A stretch of DNA of 64,000 nt from a virus (IMGVR_UViG_3300042907_001518:1-64000), one strand, 5' to 3'; shown: positions 39,060-48,313, counted from the stretch's first letter. The notes: generated by a model from the sequence alone, not told the origin. Numbers and translations: made by a program.

Positions 39060-39518
39060 TCAAGTTATATTAATGTCTACTTTGATGTAACCATCAGCAT
39101 CTTTAACGCTCAAGAAACGACCTACTTTAACACTATTTGTGCTAACGTTGGTTAGTTTACCGTTTGCACCGTAGTAAGTATCTTCACCGATGGCTGGACT
39201 GACTCCAGAAACAACCATATTAGTTGTTACTTGACCCTGACGAAGAAGTGTTACCTTACTGCCAGTCTGAACTTCGTCTTTGTGCCAATTGATGTGCTGT
39301 CTTGTAAGATCAAGACTTACAACATCATTTAGCAATAAGCCAGCTGGTTTTGTACCAGACTGTGAGGCAGAAACTGTTACTAGGGCGAGTGAATCGTCCA
39401 TAGCAACGCCGCTACCGCCAGTACTGTGTACAACAACAACACCACGCTCTGCTGATGCGTCATTGCAGAAGAACGAAATATCTGTGTATGCTTCAACGCG
39501 ATCTGATTTTAAAGCCAT
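39060..39518 (-). CDS. Head decoration-like protein
   Basis: 152 residues, beta-rich. GVVVVHSTGGSGVAMDDSLA, GTKPAGLLLNDVVSLDLTRQ and VTLLRQGQVTTNMV are consistent with small capsid decoration/stabilisation proteins encoded beside the major capsid gene. SD AAGGGAGAG precedes the ATG. Codon bias resembles that of the capsid gene, implying similarly high output. Confidence 0.65.
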   Translation of the reverse strand: MALKSDRVEAYTDISFFCNDASAERGVVVVHSTGGSGVAMDDSLALVTVSASQSGTKPAGLLLNDVVSLDLTRQHINWHKDEVQTGSKVTLLRQGQVTTNMVVSGVSPAIGEDTYYGANGKLTNVSTNSVKVGRFLSVKDADGYIKVDINIT

Positions 39519-39520
39519 TT

Positions 39521-40156
39521 TTACTCTCCCTTATTAAGTTTTTTACCTAGTCTAATACAAACAAAGTCAACTAAGGCAGCTCTTGTATTCTGCATTTCTG
39601 ATTCTGTTTCGCTACCAACGCTTAGATCAATCTCTTGATCGTTAGTCTCAACGTTTTCTAAAGCGAGCGAAACATCTTCGGTTTTTGCCTCAGTTTCTTC
39701 TGCTTTAGTATCTTCAACACTTGCTGCTGGTTGAACGGTCTTTACAGAAGCTAAAAGTGATGTCATACTTGCGAATGTGTCATCATCTAGTGTTTCGAAT
39801 TTTTCAACTGTGGCACTAGCTATTTCTTCTGTTACGCCATTCTCAAGAAGAGTGGCCATTCTTTTCATCTTCTTTTCTTTCTTGGCCATTTCTTCTTCTT
39901 TCATCTTATAACCAGCTAAAGCTTCATTAGCAACTTGTAGTTCGTTAATTGCAGCACTAAGGGCAGCTTTCATTTTTTCCATTTCTTCTTCCTTCTTCTT
40001 CTTCATCATCATATCTTCTGCCATCTTCTTTGCTGCTTCTGTCTGCTCATCAGTTACTGGAGTCACTTCTTCTACCACTACTGTTTCGGCAACTTGAGCC
40101 TCAACAACCGTTGTGACTTCGTTTTCTGGCTGAGCGACTTCGGATTCAATACTCAT
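39521..40156 (-). CDS. Nested in-frame scaffolding protein
   Basis: An in-frame ATG at 40156 is preceded by AAAGGAG with a 6-base spacing, a better ribosome binding site than most genes in the operon. It begins exactly at the junction of the protease domain and the coiled coil (MSIESEVAQPENEV). The 211-residue product would be free scaffold made in excess of the protease fusion. This mirrors the lambda C/Nu3 arrangement. Expression is inferred from the site and domain boundary. Confidence 0.7.
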   Translation of the reverse strand: MSIESEVAQPENEVTTVVEAQVAETVVVEEVTPVTDEQTEAAKKMAEDMMMKKKKEEEMEKMKAALSAAINELQVANEALAGYKMKEEEMAKKEKKMKRMATLLENGVTEEIASATVEKFETLDDDTFASMTSLLASVKTVQPAASVEDTKAEETEAKTEDVSLALENVETNDQEIDLSVGSETESEMQNTRAALVDFVCIRLGKKLNKGE

Positions 40157-41002
40157 ATTTGTCTCCTTTAAATTGGCTTGATTTGAAAATACACCTTCTT
40201 TTATAAAATCGTCATTTTTTTCTTCTATATTTTTAGTAAAAGCAATCTCTTTATCGAAATGCAAACTGTCTTTTGTAAAAATAATACTTTCTGGATTAGC
40301 GGGTCTATTAACAAAACCCTTACCAGAAAACGTAATTTGTCTTAGTACTCTACCAATCTTATAGTCTTGATGTTCACCTTGTCCACCATAGGCCCTTAAG
40401 TGTCTTGTTAAGAAAGCCGTTTCTTCATTTCTTGGTAAAACATGAAATTTACCAGTACTCTTATTAATTAATCCATAGTCAAATCCCTTAAAAAAGCACT
40501 CCATGCTAACATACTTATTACCTGATTCAATTTCTTCTATTAATGTTGAGGCTCTATCTTTGAGTTCTGGTTCTGTATAACCTGTATAAATTACTGATCC
40601 AGTAAGAATGTGAAATTTTTCTGGTAATTGATCTAGGTTAATATTTTCATTAATTAATTCACCATCATCATTGATTGGCCAATTAGATGTGATGTGGCCA
40701 ACTATCGCGGCTTCATCGTGTTCCAGATTGGTTGGTTTGTGTGTTGGTGTGGATCTGGCTAGCCAAACTTCTTTAGCGTCAAAAATATCATCATTTTTGT
40801 TCCAAGAAGTAGTTACTAAAATAGATTGAGTATAGTATAGGTCGGTATCCTCAATACCGGCCAAAGCTTTCACATTTTGTTTTAGTTGGGAATTATGTAC
40901 TTCGTGATCAGATTTTTCTAATAGCGAAGCATAAACAATAGAGGATTTTGCAGAAAGAGCTTCTGATAATCCGGCATCAACTTCTGCTTTATATATTTGC
41001 AT
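39521..41002 (-). CDS. Prohead protease fused to scaffold
   Basis: 493 residues. Residues 1 to about 260 form a herpesvirus/T4 gp21-like prohead protease. NLEHDEAAIVGHI contains the probable catalytic His95, and KYVSMECFF the nucleophile Ser166. Residues 283-493 are a highly charged coiled coil (KKMAEDMMMKKKKEEEMEKM) typical of scaffold. A strong internal start separates the two parts. The protease should cleave itself, the scaffold and the capsid delta region during prohead maturation. Confidence 0.82.
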   Translation of the reverse strand: MQIYKAEVDAGLSEALSAKSSIVYASLLEKSDHEVHNSQLKQNVKALAGIEDTDLYYTQSILVTTSWNKNDDIFDAKEVWLARSTPTHKPTNLEHDEAAIVGHITSNWPINDDGELINENINLDQLPEKFHILTGSVIYTGYTEPELKDRASTLIEEIESGNKYVSMECFFKGFDYGLINKSTGKFHVLPRNEETAFLTRHLRAYGGQGEHQDYKIGRVLRQITFSGKGFVNRPANPESIIFTKDSLHFDKEIAFTKNIEEKNDDFIKEGVFSNQANLKETNMSIESEVAQPENEVTTVVEAQVAETVVVEEVTPVTDEQTEAAKKMAEDMMMKKKKEEEMEKMKAALSAAINELQVANEALAGYKMKEEEMAKKEKKMKRMATLLENGVTEEIASATVEKFETLDDDTFASMTSLLASVKTVQPAASVEDTKAEETEAKTEDVSLALENVETNDQEIDLSVGSETESEMQNTRAALVDFVCIRLGKKLNKGE

Positions 41003-41024
41003 GTTTAACTCTCAAAAGTTAAGT

Positions 41025-43268
41025 TTACTTCGAAGAATACACCGTTTGATAAAAATAGGCTTTAGTATACTTTAATTCTTCTGTGTTAGGTGTTCGATCC
41101 ATTTCTCTGGCCACATTTTTAATTAGCTCATTATATTGGTGGCTTTTTAAGTTAATGTCAATACTATTGATAGTATTGAGTTTTGATAAAACTAGATCTT
41201 CGCTAATTGTGATTAGTGGTTCTAATGAAAAAAAGATTTTAGTTTTGGTAGCTTCTGCTTCGTCATATTCAGCGTTAGATAGACTACGCATATTTTTCTT
41301 GCCATAAAATTCTAGTAGATGTGGATTCAATACTTCTGAGATTTTATCTTGTGCTTCAATGGCCCAAAGTTGTAAAGATGCTCCGGTTTGAGGACTAAAT
41401 GTTTTAGTTTTTCTCTTTTCTGTATCTTTGCTATTTTTTGGACGGCCCTGCTGGGGTTGTCCCGGAGTTTTAGTGGATATTGGTTGACCACCACCAAATG
41501 GAGAACCACCAGTTGGTGTTTTCATTTCTAGTGCGCTTTTTTCGTTTGGTTTTTTACGATCCAAGTCTAAACCAACTTGACTAGGAGCAACAATACCAGT
41601 TTGTAAAGCAATCTTTTTAAGATTATCTTCAAGTTGTGGACTAAAGTAAGGACCAGCTTTTGGAACCATTCTTTCACTATCTCTTTGCTTGTTTTCTCTG
41701 TTGAGTCTGGTTTTCTCCATATCTGGATCAAAACCAAATACTCTTTGTAGTAATTCATCACTAACAATATTTCTATCTGCTAGTTGGATGAGCAGTGCCT
41801 TCTCTGCGTCTTCATTACTAAGATCCATTCTATCAAATTCAATTTTAGCTGGAAATCTAAATCCCATAGCCTTTTGTACTATAGCAATTTCTTGTTTCCA
41901 AAATGCCGTTAGTACTTTGCGACCATATTGTAGTCTTTGTGTTAGTGTTTTTAGACTGATAAAATTATTGGTAGTACCAGCAGCGCCATATGTGCCAGTT
42001 AGTGTTGGTGGAATACCAAGACCAGCATAAATACTATTTAAGTGAGGAGTATATTTGCCTTCACCTAGGAATTGATGGACTGATGTTTTACTTTCTATTA
42101 ACTCAAGATCTGGACCCCAAACAAGATCCATTGTGCCACCACCAACGTTACCTTGTAGAATACTGCTAAGTTTACTAGCAGCAGCTTGTGTTGGAGCAAT
42201 CTTGTGCTCAAGACTACCTAATTTAAAAATACGAATATTGCTAATAGCACCATCAAGAGCAGCCAAGTCTGCTAGTTTAAGTTTTTCAACAATAGCAATA
42301 TCATCCATGATACTATAGATCATTGGAAAGGCCCAGGTCTTCCAGTCATCTTTTTTATAATGGAATACCAATGTCTTTTCTGTATCAAGCAAATATGGTT
42401 TCTTGCTTTTGGCTGCTTCAATGATAGCGGATGGTAATTGATCTATGATTTTTTGCTCTGCTTCATTTTTTGGAGCATTAATAATTCTTCTAAGAGTTGC
42501 TGGTATTGTAATTGTATATGTTTTATCACCAACAAAAGAGGATAAAGAAGCACCAACCACATCCACAACCCTTGGATCAATAAAAGTATATTTCCAAGGA
42601 ATTTCTCTTTTTTCTACTCTGATTTCATCAGTGTTAATAACAAGATCTGGACTAGCAACACTCTTGTAAAGATTATCAGCAACCTTAACACTTATCTTAG
42701 CTGTTTGTCTATTCACAACAACATTACCAACCCTATATAGATTATTTAGAAAACGCTCGCTGCGTTCCTCACCCCTCACTTTTTCAAACCAATTTCTATA
42801 AAATCTTTCGATACGCTTATTTGGGTGAACTAGTCTAATGCCCTGAGAACCAAAGTCGCCCATAAGATCAACAACATTTTTTACCAAACCAACTCTGTTA
42901 TAGACTTGATCAGCCATAGCAAAAATGGCTTTTATTTCTGTGGGTATTGCTTCGTCTGGACGAAAATAGTCATAATCGCTTCTGGTGAGTCCTGGTCTAC
43001 CAGAGGTCAGTCCATCAAGATTCATGAAATTACGGAAACGGCTAGTCGCAGCAGTGGCCTTATTGGTCACTATTCCAAATTCTTCTAATCCTTTACTAGC
43101 TTCATTTAATGCTTCTTTTTTACTCTCTAGAGTATCATCCCATGTAACATACGCATTTTCAGGAATAATATTAGAAGCTGTTGGTATAGAATCGCTTTTT
43201 GGATATTTTTTTCTTGGCATAATAGGTATTGTAATAGGTATTGTAATGGGTTTACTAAGTAAGTACAC
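41025..43268 (-). CDS. Portal protein
   Basis: 747 residues. ADQVYNRVGLVKNVVDLMGD, the FYRNWFEKVRGEE helix, NVVVNRQTAKI, and YAGLGIPPTLTG followed by FISLKTLTQRLQYGR are typical portal crown/stem features. It lies immediately after the large terminase. The start is uncertain: GTG 43268 gives an N-terminus with two tandem ITIP repeats (a 12-bp direct repeat), and ATG 43220 (MPRKKYP) lacks a clear SD. The C-terminus carries a Pro/Gln-rich linker near 555-580. Confidence 0.85.
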   Translation of the reverse strand: MYLLSKPITIPITIPIMPRKKYPKSDSIPTASNIIPENAYVTWDDTLESKKEALNEASKGLEEFGIVTNKATAATSRFRNFMNLDGLTSGRPGLTRSDYDYFRPDEAIPTEIKAIFAMADQVYNRVGLVKNVVDLMGDFGSQGIRLVHPNKRIERFYRNWFEKVRGEERSERFLNNLYRVGNVVVNRQTAKISVKVADNLYKSVASPDLVINTDEIRVEKREIPWKYTFIDPRVVDVVGASLSSFVGDKTYTITIPATLRRIINAPKNEAEQKIIDQLPSAIIEAAKSKKPYLLDTEKTLVFHYKKDDWKTWAFPMIYSIMDDIAIVEKLKLADLAALDGAISNIRIFKLGSLEHKIAPTQAAASKLSSILQGNVGGGTMDLVWGPDLELIESKTSVHQFLGEGKYTPHLNSIYAGLGIPPTLTGTYGAAGTTNNFISLKTLTQRLQYGRKVLTAFWKQEIAIVQKAMGFRFPAKIEFDRMDLSNEDAEKALLIQLADRNIVSDELLQRVFGFDPDMEKTRLNRENKQRDSERMVPKAGPYFSPQLEDNLKKIALQTGIVAPSQVGLDLDRKKPNEKSALEMKTPTGGSPFGGGQPISTKTPGQPQQGRPKNSKDTEKRKTKTFSPQTGASLQLWAIEAQDKISEVLNPHLLEFYGKKNMRSLSNAEYDEAEATKTKIFFSLEPLITISEDLVLSKLNTINSIDINLKSHQYNELIKNVAREMDRTPNTEELKYTKAYFYQTVYSSK

Positions 43269-43271
43269 TAT

Positions 43272-45296
43272 TTATCGATAAATCCCACCATATATATTAG
43301 TGTTTGCGGCTTCTGTAAACCAGTTTGGTCCTTTATACATTTGACCGTTTGTTTTTCCAACATCAGCCAAATTATTACCAATAACATCAAATGTTGTTGG
43401 TTGTAAATTTCTGCTCATTTGACGTGCTAACATATTTGCTATTATTAAAGCACTATATCGGTCTTTTCTTAGTTTACCCCTTTTACCATTAGGAAGTTTA
43501 ACCTCTGGAGTGTCCCATCTATCTCTAGCATTTGGACCAGTACTAGTTTGACTCATAATAATAGTGGTTAATTCGTTCTTAAGTTCTTCTATTTCTAATA
43601 TGCATTCGCTTTCACAATCATATAAATTAGTAAGTTCTGTTGTCATAATATCTTTATTTTCTTTGTCTAAAGCAAGAGCGAGCGTTATCTGATCGAATCT
43701 TGGAAATAATAATATTTTATCTTCTAGATCTTTTCTTAATCCATGATTAGCTTGTGCTGTCCAATCTGCTCTCGCAAACTGTACTAACTCTAGGATATGT
43801 AATCCAGACTGATCATCAGTATCCTTGGACTTATTTATATCTATAATGGGCCAGATTAAAGATTCGCCTTCTTCTATTTTGCCTGGATCGTGAAGCGCTT
43901 CTTCTATAGCCACACCACCACCCTGAGCATCCATCCCTATTCTTGCACAAGGAAAGGTTCGCATTAGATTACGAATCTTGCGAGCACAAAATCCATAAAA
44001 GTCATGCTCGTTTACTAATCCGGTTTTTTGACGATCTTTAAAGTTTGATCTATTGGTTGTCCATCCGTATACAACCCTATTATGATCGGGATGAACCTCT
44101 AGTATAATTATACTAAAGTTATCTTTTTCACTCGCTGGATCAATTCCATAGACGTATTGAAGGTTAGCATTTCCCTTGGTACTAACATCAAACAACACAG
44201 GATTACCAGACATAACAATTGGTTTATTCTCATTTACCACACAACTTTCTATTAATGATCGACGGAAGAATCCATCACTATCTTCTGTGAAACATGCCGC
44301 ATATTCCATATTATAGATACCAGTATGAATCGTGGCTTTTGCTCGACTAACTTGTTTATCATCCATAAAACCCTTGGGAATAAGTTCGTATGGAACGCGA
44401 ACGATACTATAATCTTGCCAATTAAAGCTATCTGGAACTTCACCTTTAAAAATTTCCTCTAATTTATGTTTGTCTCCACGACTATTAATAATAGATTTGT
44501 ATCTTTTCCAATACTGAGAAAAATGTTTAAAGCTATAATCTGCGGTGCCAGCAATAATAGCTTGATTACCCTTTTTAATTTGTACTGCTTCTAATTCATC
44601 TGTCCATAATCCGGCTTGTCTCATAGCTGCTTTTTTCGCTTCTTCTTTAACGTTTTGGATTGGACTAGCACTCACAGCAGCGAAGCCTGATACTACTGTT
44701 TCATAAATGTCGGGAGATATTGATGCGAACTCGTCTGCGATGATAATGTGTGCTCTTAAACCTCTGATCTTACTACCGTCGCCCATAGGAACCGCGATTG
44801 TCCAACTCTCGCCCAGTCTCATTGTGCATCTATCAACATCTCGACGCGGACCATCATCGTTTCCATTAAAGATGCTGCGCAATATGGGACTATTACGCCA
44901 CAAAGTTTCCATATATTCGAATATGATTTTACTCTGTCTGAAAGCGGCACCAACCACAACTATTTTGGTTCCGGGAACGAGCATGCAACGTAACGTAGAA
45001 TATAGTGCCATTAAAAAGCTTTTACCAAAACCACGACTCGCCACGAACATGGGAAACGGACGAATCCAAAACTCTTGTAGTATAGCTATCTGAATAGGAT
45101 GAAGTTCTATATCAAATAATAGTTTCGCTGTAGTACCAAAATATTTAGGATCTTTTAATAGTCGTAATAAATGAAGATCAGGATTTTCTATATCTTCTTT
45201 GGATCTACCAAGCATATGATTGATAGGTATTTGTATTTTGCTAAGATCTCCAAGCCCTAGCCAAGCATCATCAAATGTTAGTATTTTTTGATCCAT
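43272..45296 (-). CDS. terL: Terminase large subunit
   Basis: 674 residues. The packaging ATPase has Walker A VASRGFGKS at residues 85-93 and Walker B HIIIADEFAS near 190. The RNase H-like nuclease starts with YGIDPASEKDNFSI near 377 and continues with RIGMDAQGGGVAIEEAL, supplying the acidic metal ligands. The gene overlaps the end of the ERCC4-type nuclease gene by 26 bases. This protein translocates and cuts DNA at the portal. Confidence 0.93.
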   Translation of the reverse strand: MDQKILTFDDAWLGLGDLSKIQIPINHMLGRSKEDIENPDLHLLRLLKDPKYFGTTAKLLFDIELHPIQIAILQEFWIRPFPMFVASRGFGKSFLMALYSTLRCMLVPGTKIVVVGAAFRQSKIIFEYMETLWRNSPILRSIFNGNDDGPRRDVDRCTMRLGESWTIAVPMGDGSKIRGLRAHIIIADEFASISPDIYETVVSGFAAVSASPIQNVKEEAKKAAMRQAGLWTDELEAVQIKKGNQAIIAGTADYSFKHFSQYWKRYKSIINSRGDKHKLEEIFKGEVPDSFNWQDYSIVRVPYELIPKGFMDDKQVSRAKATIHTGIYNMEYAACFTEDSDGFFRRSLIESCVVNENKPIVMSGNPVLFDVSTKGNANLQYVYGIDPASEKDNFSIIILEVHPDHNRVVYGWTTNRSNFKDRQKTGLVNEHDFYGFCARKIRNLMRTFPCARIGMDAQGGGVAIEEALHDPGKIEEGESLIWPIIDINKSKDTDDQSGLHILELVQFARADWTAQANHGLRKDLEDKILLFPRFDQITLALALDKENKDIMTTELTNLYDCESECILEIEELKNELTTIIMSQTSTGPNARDRWDTPEVKLPNGKRGKLRKDRYSALIIANMLARQMSRNLQPTTFDVIGNNLADVGKTNGQMYKGPNWFTEAANTNIYGGIYR

Positions 45297-45747
45297 ATTT
45301 TTCGTATATTCTTTTCATGATACTTACTGCGGTACGTTCAGCATTTTCAGCATCGCCACAGAATAGTATGTGAATGTTATGATTTAATTGAGCTTCTACA
45401 AGATACTTCATTATATAATTGCCACTAATTCTTAATTTATCCCACATCTTTTTTGGAATATCGCTGCCCACGGGAAACTGATAAATTTCTTCTAATTCAA
45501 ATTCCATAAGCATAAAACTGTGTGGTATTTGGCCCATTCTTTGCAACACATCTTTGAATCGACTTTCGCTTATATTATTAGCAATTTCACTAACGCTTCG
45601 TTTTCGCTCTATTGTGAAAATATTTTCGAATCCCACCATACTATAATCGCCCGTGTCTAGCTTTTGTTCGCTAGTGGTGTGAAAACCAAATTCCCACGGT
45701 ATTTGTTCTCGTGTATCCACGATAATAGTAAAAGGATCTCGTGTCAT
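45271..45747 (-). CDS. ERCC4-type (XPF-like) nuclease
   Basis: 158 residues. IIVDTREQIPWEF at residues 8-20 and TIERKRSVSEI near 45-55 give the D...ERK active site of the XPF/ERCC4 nuclease superfamily, with KLDTGDY between them. Length matches stand-alone phage members. It lies between HNH and terL with overlapping ends. It probably acts on branched DNA during packaging or resolves junctions ahead of the terminase (inference). Confidence 0.85.
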   Translation of the reverse strand: MTRDPFTIIVDTREQIPWEFGFHTTSEQKLDTGDYSMVGFENIFTIERKRSVSEIANNISESRFKDVLQRMGQIPHSFMLMEFELEEIYQFPVGSDIPKKMWDKLRISGNYIMKYLVEAQLNHNIHILFCGDAENAERTAVSIMKRIYEKYGSKNTNI

Positions 45748-46016
45748 TGATTCTTAAGTTTCTGTAATACTAAAGATAAGAAAAATCCTTCATAGTTTTC
45801 TTCGTTATCTTTAATTAGGTCATGATGAATTTTGCAGAGAGAAATTCCGTTGTTTGTATTGTATCGTAAGCCGGGAAAATCGGCCCACTTTTTAATATGA
45901 TGGGCGTGTATTTTCTTTTTGCTATTACAGTGTGGCCACTGACAGGTGTTTTTATCTCTTGTGCGAATATCCTGTCTCCATTTTTTATATTGAGGATCAT
46001 TATAGTTCCTGGTCAT
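45744..46016 (-). CDS. HNH endonuclease
   Basis: 90 residues. C-x4-C (CQWPHC), IHAHHIKKWADFP and NGISLCKIHHDLI make a complete zinc-bearing HNH motif. HNH genes beside terminase are common in long-tailed phages, where they support specific terminase cleavage. It overlaps both neighbours by a few bases, so it is co-translated with them. Confidence 0.9.
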   Translation of the reverse strand: MTRNYNDPQYKKWRQDIRTRDKNTCQWPHCNSKKKIHAHHIKKWADFPGLRYNTNNGISLCKIHHDLIKDNEENYEGFFLSLVLQKLKNQ

Positions 46017-46818
46017 TAACTTCTAAAGCCTCTGGACTAAGTATGGGTGAGTCAACACTGTTATCAGCATATTGATGAAATTCGTGCAATGTTCGTTTAG
46101 CTTTTTCTGTGGCCAAGGCGATAATCTCCATTTCTCGTCCTTCTTTTTCTCTTATAGCTTCGTCTTCTAGCATTCGTATTAAACCAACCCAACTACTTTT
46201 ACCATCCTCTATTCTTTTAATGCGCTGTTCACGAGTGGCCTTTAAATCTTTGCTTATCTTTTGTTGTTCGTTTAAAAGTTTAGTATATTCATTAGTATAA
46301 CTAGCAATACTATTTCGTGCAAAATTTAATTGAGTTTCTAAGTTGGCTAATCGGGGAATATCTCTTTGATCCTCTGGCTTTTCATATTCTTTGTCTACTA
46401 ATTTTTGTAGTTTCTCGGTCTCGGCAATATGACGCTTTCGTTCTTTCATGCTACGATTAATTAATATATCAATAGTGATAAATTGTTTAATTTGAAGTTC
46501 TTCAGCGGGTAAAACGTCCTCTCGAAATTGTTTAATTAGGCCAACCCACGTATCCTCAAAATACTGTAACTCGCCCGTATCCTCATCAAACTGCCTCACC
46601 ACCTCGGTCCAGAAAGTTTTGCTGCGTAACTTGCGCTTGAGAATCTCGTTTTCGCTCTTGTCATCTAAGCTATAGAGTTGATTTTCATCAATATATCGTT
46701 TGATAGGATCCACATTGCGATTAAGAGTATCCGCAATATCTTCTATAGTTAATATGTTAATATTTTCAGTGATGAATTTTTCTTCATCTAAGCTGAGTTG
46801 TCCGCGTTTTTTAGCCAT
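46000..46818 (-). CDS. Putative small terminase subunit
   Basis: 272 residues from ATG 46818, which overlaps the sigma-like gene stop; GTG 46824 is an alternative. LSLDEEKFITENINILTIED followed by IADTLNRNVDPIKRYI is a helix-turn-helix-like DNA-binding segment at residues 8-45. The remainder is long charged coiled coil (KQFREDVLPAEELQIKQF, LETQLNFARNSIAS). DNA-binding N-terminus, oligomeric core and position upstream of terL fit a small terminase. The call relies on context. Confidence 0.6.
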   Translation of the reverse strand: MAKKRGQLSLDEEKFITENINILTIEDIADTLNRNVDPIKRYIDENQLYSLDDKSENEILKRKLRSKTFWTEVVRQFDEDTGELQYFEDTWVGLIKQFREDVLPAEELQIKQFITIDILINRSMKERKRHIAETEKLQKLVDKEYEKPEDQRDIPRLANLETQLNFARNSIASYTNEYTKLLNEQQKISKDLKATREQRIKRIEDGKSSWVGLIRMLEDEAIREKEGREMEIIALATEKAKRTLHEFHQYADNSVDSPILSPEALEVNDQEL

Positions 46819-47449
46819 GATCACTTATTATTTGTTTGAGTTTAATAGATAGTTTATCCATATCGCTTTTGCTAACTTTAGCGCCCCCTTTGACTCTTAA
46901 GTAAATTATACGATCTTCGCCAGTAAGATAGGTTTCACACAGTTTTAATATTTCGTTAGTCGCAATATTATTAAATAATGAACTTTCATCGCTACTAAAA
47001 GCGTTACCATAATCTTTAACTTCGTCTATTGTGGTAAGATGCATAAGATTCTTTTTGGTGTTGTTTCTATTAATCCAAGATGAATATAAGGAGCAATCAT
47101 CTTTGTTAGAGTATTCTTCACAAGCGCTGGTGCTTTTTTTGCAGTGAGGATCGTAGAGTGGACAACTCAAACATGGTTTGTCGGGCCTTTGATAATTGTC
47201 TCGTTTATAGTTAAACAACCGATTGCGAACGTGGGTCCATAAAAAGTTTTCTAGGGGCCTTTTGCTGTCGTAATTTTTTAATCCTTCCAGAGCAAAAATG
47301 CTGATTTGCTGTTTCATATCATCAAAGTCGTGATATCCAAATTTAAATTTATATGCTAATTTTTTTGCTATTATATCAACGATATTAAGAAATTCAGTTT
47401 CATCAACCTTCTTGTTCTGAGCTATTGTTTTCTTCGTTTTCTTTTTCAT
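46811..47449 (-). CDS. Sigma-70-like factor (phage late sigma candidate)
   Basis: 212 residues. IVDIIAKKLAYKFKFGYHDF followed by DDMKQQISIFALEGLKNYD and ENFLWTHVRNRLFNYKRDN matches sigma region 2, including the core-binding and -10-recognition helices. A Cys-rich insertion follows (CLSCPLYDPHCKKSTSACEE). Region 4 is shortened (ILKLCETYLTGEDRIIYLRV). It stands at the head of the minus-strand late operon, so it may redirect host polymerase to late promoters. It is small for a group 1 sigma and closer to phage or ECF-like factors. Confidence 0.72.
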   Translation of the reverse strand: MKKKTKKTIAQNKKVDETEFLNIVDIIAKKLAYKFKFGYHDFDDMKQQISIFALEGLKNYDSKRPLENFLWTHVRNRLFNYKRDNYQRPDKPCLSCPLYDPHCKKSTSACEEYSNKDDCSLYSSWINRNNTKKNLMHLTTIDEVKDYGNAFSSDESSLFNNIATNEILKLCETYLTGEDRIIYLRVKGGAKVSKSDMDKLSIKLKQIISDHG

Positions 47450-47561
47450 CTAGTAATTCTGCTATTGTTTTAGTGGGTTGTGCTTTTAGATCGTCTTCTA
47501 TATTTAGGTTTTCTTTAGCGGTAACGTGTAGTGTGCTGGGCGAAATGTTGTCAATATTCAT
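47403..47561 (-). CDS. Small acidic leader protein of the late operon
   Basis: 52 residues from ATG 47561, preceded by AGAGGT; the longer frame from 47588 would start inside the promoter. The protein is acidic and Glu/Asn-rich (LLDEKENEENNSSEQ) and probably disordered. It overlaps the sigma-like gene by 47 bases, so it is probably translationally coupled to it. Function unknown. Confidence 0.55.
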   Translation of the reverse strand: MNIDNISPSTLHVTAKENLNIEDDLKAQPTKTIAELLDEKENEENNSSEQEG

Positions 47562-47574
47562 AAAAACCTCTTGC

Positions 47575-47626
47575 GTTAAAGTGACCAAAGTATACTATAT
47601 AATATGTTTCGTACACTTTTTGTCAA
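47575..47626. promoter_or_regulatory. Divergent promoter region between late operon and accessory region
   Basis: On the minus strand TTGACA (47626-47621) and ATTATA (47603-47598) are 17 bases apart. On the plus strand the same six bases read TATAAT, with a weak -35 upstream. The two transcription units thus appear to share one -10 region, which would make them compete for polymerase. Confidence 0.55.
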
Positions 47627-47640
47627 AAAAGGAAGATTTT

Positions 47641-47844
47641 ATGGCCACATACAAAAGATGGAATGATGCTGAACTTCAGTATATCAAAGATAACTTGGCT
47701 CTGTTTAGCGATGGTGAGTTAGCAACTAAGCTTAGTGAGATGACGGGCGAAACTGTTACTTATGGTATGATTCGTCGTCAACGTCGTAAGTTGGGTGTTA
47801 GCAAACCACGAGGCCGACGCAAGAAAAGTCAGGGATCACTATGA
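47641..47844 (+). CDS. Small HTH DNA-binding protein
   Basis: 67 residues from ATG 47641, preceded by AAAGGAAG. WNDAELQYIKDNLALFSDGE followed by LATKLSEMTGETVTYGMIRR is a Myb/SANT-like or resolvase-type helix-turn-helix, and the C-terminus is a basic tail (RRQRRKLGVSKPRGRRKK). It is the first gene of the accessory region and divergent from the late operon. It is a good candidate regulator of the shared promoter or of the repeated elements downstream. Confidence 0.7.
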   Translation: MATYKRWNDAELQYIKDNLALFSDGELATKLSEMTGETVTYGMIRRQRRKLGVSKPRGRRKKSQGSL

Positions 47845-48137
47845 TGAAACTATGCGGATCAGCCGTTTTATTAATGTGTAGTATGGGAGCAGACTGGAAT
47901 GTTTATTATATGAGTCAACCAGTTCCGGTTGTGGCTCAACCACCAGTGGTTGTGGCTCATCCGTACTATACTCTAAATTATATGCCAGTGGTTAAGCAAG
48001 AGATTGTGATGGTGCCTGTGGTGCAGCAGGGTGTGGTTTATGGATACTACTATGATACTAGGTGGGTTCCTCAGCCAGCTCCGTGGGGACCGGATCCTTA
48101 TGCTCAATGGTTAAGATGCAGGTATTATAGATACTGA
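47841..48137 (+). CDS. Secreted Pro/Val/Tyr-rich small protein
   Basis: 98 residues, overlapping the HTH gene by 4 bases. An N-terminal hydrophobic segment (LCGSAVLLMCSMGA) looks like a signal peptide. The mature part has PVPVVAQPPVVVAHPYYTLN and other Pro/Val/Tyr repeats and ends in CRYYRY. Such low-complexity secreted proteins are frequent in Planctomycetes (established impression, not proof). It may act in the host envelope. Confidence 0.6.
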   Translation: MMKLCGSAVLLMCSMGADWNVYYMSQPVPVVAQPPVVVAHPYYTLNYMPVVKQEIVMVPVVQQGVVYGYYYDTRWVPQPAPWGPDPYAQWLRCRYYRY

Positions 48138-48168
48138 AAAACTAGATAATAGTTTCACGATGAAAAGA

Positions 48169-48199
48169 GGCAAGGGTCATGGTGGCTCTTGCCTTTTTT
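48169..48199 (+). terminator. Rho-independent terminator
   Basis: GGCAAG and CTTGCC close an 8-pair stem (one G-T pair) and are followed by TTTTTT. It ends the two-gene HTH/secreted-protein unit. The next 110 bases show no gene. Confidence 0.88.
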
Positions 48200-48313
48200 A
48201 TTTGGGGAAAGTGGCTATTAAACTGGTCAATTATATATGGTTGGCTTGTTGAGTGTGGACCACCGGGCGTTTTTCAGAAAAATCTGGCATTATCTACAGA
48301 AAACAAAAAAACC

